NCBI RefSeq assembly: GCF_021117425.1 | Contig: NZ_CP088298.1 | Location: 3,100,001-3,164,000, forward strand | Origin: Brevibacterium zhoupengii | GTDB taxonomy: Bacteria; Actinomycetota; Actinomycetes; Actinomycetales; Brevibacteriaceae | DNA length: 64,000 nucleotides | Reading direction: 5' to 3' | In this document: one piece after another, positions 63,346-64,000 of the stretch | Layout of the letters: each line of letters opens with the position of its first letter | How positions within the stretch are numbered: position 1 is the stretch's first letter | Made by a program: the position numbers and the translations under genes | Notes under the pieces: generated by a model | The model's input: only the letters and a program-made list of their open reading frames with translations | What the model was told of the DNA's origin: nothing | Databases searched by the model: none

Positions 63346-64000
63346 GTGGACTCTCTAGTCGTCATCATCTACCTCGCCGCCATGGTGGGATTCGGAATCT
63401 GGGGCCGCTACAAGGCGAAGAACCAGGACGATTTCCTCGTCGCCGGCCGCCGCCTGGGCGGGTGGCTGTACACGGGCACGATGTCCGCGGTCGTCCTCGG
63501 CGGAGCCTCGACGATCGGAGGCGTCGGACTCGGCTACACCTCGGGACTGTCGGGGATGTGGCTGGTGTTCAGCATCGGCCTGGGCATCATCCTGCTCTCA
63601 CTGTTCTTCGCCCCTAAGATTCAGAAGCTGGAGATCTACACGGTCTCGCAGATGCTGGAGCTGCGCTACGGGAAGGGCTCCCGCCTGGTCTCGGGCACAA
63701 TCATGACCGCCTACGGGCTGATGATCTCCACGACGTCGACGGTCGCCTATGCGACGATCTTCCACGCGCTCTTCGACCTCAATAAGTTCTGGTCGGTGCT
63801 CATCGGCGGCGGCATCGTCATCCTCTACTCGATGCTCGGCGGAATGTGGTCGATCACGCTGACCGACTTCGTGCAGTTCTTCATCCAGACCATCGGCATC
63901 TTCCTCATCATGCTGCCGGTCGTGCTGAGCAAGTCCGGCGGCATCGGAGAGCTGTTCTCATCACTGCCGGCCGAGCAGACGAGCCCGGTGGGCATCGGCT
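63346..64000 (+). CDS. Sodium:solute symporter (SSS family), partial at right edge
   Basis: 218 residues visible from GTG 63346 (ribosome site AAGAAAGGG); the frame is open to the end of the window. N-terminal motifs IYLAAMVGFGIWGRYKAKNQDDFLVAGRRLGGWL and GTMSAVVLGGASTIGGVGLGY are typical of SSS transporters. At least five helices in this portion. Third gene of the rightward guanidino-catabolism cluster, so likely imports its substrate using the Na+ gradient. Confidence 0.92.
   Translation, partial: MDSLVVIIYLAAMVGFGIWGRYKAKNQDDFLVAGRRLGGWLYTGTMSAVVLGGASTIGGVGLGYTSGLSGMWLVFSIGLGIILLSLFFAPKIQKLEIYTVSQMLELRYGKGSRLVSGTIMTAYGLMISTTSTVAYATIFHALFDLNKFWSVLIGGGIVILYSMLGGMWSITLTDFVQFFIQTIGIFLIMLPVVLSKSGGIGELFSSLPAEQTSPVGIG

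Overview
The window is high-G+C actinobacterial chromosome. It looks like Micrococcales and possibly Brevibacterium, an inference from overall gene character rather than a database match. Supporting signs are a mycothiol-type DinB/maleylpyruvate-isomerase protein, class Ib nrdHIE/nrdF, an actinobacterial sdhCDAB, GTG/TTG starts, probable leaderless genes and many ATGA stop/start overlaps. Most of it is ordinary housekeeping and accessory metabolism. The one clearly foreign segment is about 4.1 kb at 44052-48239.

Layout, left to right. 1-3310: 3' end of a biotin-dependent acyl-CoA carboxylase alpha subunit, a Bcp peroxiredoxin, tRNA-Leu(UAG), a GNAT enzyme, and a MerR regulator divergent from a DUF1772-like membrane protein. 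3349-7963: a GntR/FCD regulator facing a nitrilase-family amidohydrolase and an APC permease across a perfect operator, then small enzymes. 8003-12414: ASCH protein, a PadR/HAAS membrane pair and a short UvrA-like ABC protein. 12417-16325: small membrane proteins divergent from a NarL-type two-component system, then an RlmG/RsmC-like methyltransferase. 16535-18434: a universal stress protein, a self-contained small transcription unit with a 29-codon ORF, and RtcB RNA ligase. 18514-24426: threonine aldolase, a GlxA-type regulator facing a permease, and sucCD. 24622-31063: MarR, GNAT, lipoprotein, FAD monooxygenase, phosphatase, and a two-domain PEP-synthase-like protein divergent from two HTH proteins across a 29-bp palindrome. 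31068-36326: adenosine deaminase, BMP lipoprotein, M20 amidohydrolase and mannose-1-phosphate guanylyltransferase. 36655-43899: sdhCDAB, a D,D-carboxypeptidase, hemerythrin, a 55-aa small gene behind a long structured leader, and a FUSC transporter.

The island (44052-48239) is bounded by two 85-bp copies of the 3' end of nrdF, about 93% identical. One copy completes the intact nrdF; the other is an orphan lying beside an oppositely oriented terminator, as expected when an element integrates into the 3' end of a gene. Inside are a lipoprotein, two related single-TM microproteins, several unrecognised small ORFs, a gene with a nonsense codon, and a degenerate tyrosine-recombinase ORF whose N-terminus is a C4 zinc-finger fragment. 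A GTCGT x3 repeat puts the natural ATG of that ORF out of frame. Near both ends are 11-bp-period direct repeats that look like integrase arm sites. I read it as a remnant integrative element that uses the NrdF C-terminal tail (the NrdE-docking peptide) as attB.

48155-52400: nrdF, a strong hairpin, then nrdE/nrdI/nrdH, preceded by two NrdR boxes exactly 31 bp apart and a cluster of DnaA-box-like sites. 52666-57823: a translationally coupled MoxR-DUF58-VWA-VWA-TPR (Bat-like) operon. 57847-64000: a HisC-like aminotransferase, then a PucR regulator divergent from a ureohydrolase, a TPP-dependent decarboxylase and a sodium:solute symporter. The last group resembles a 2-ketoarginine/guanidinobutyrate catabolic module. 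No rRNA or CRISPR array was seen.
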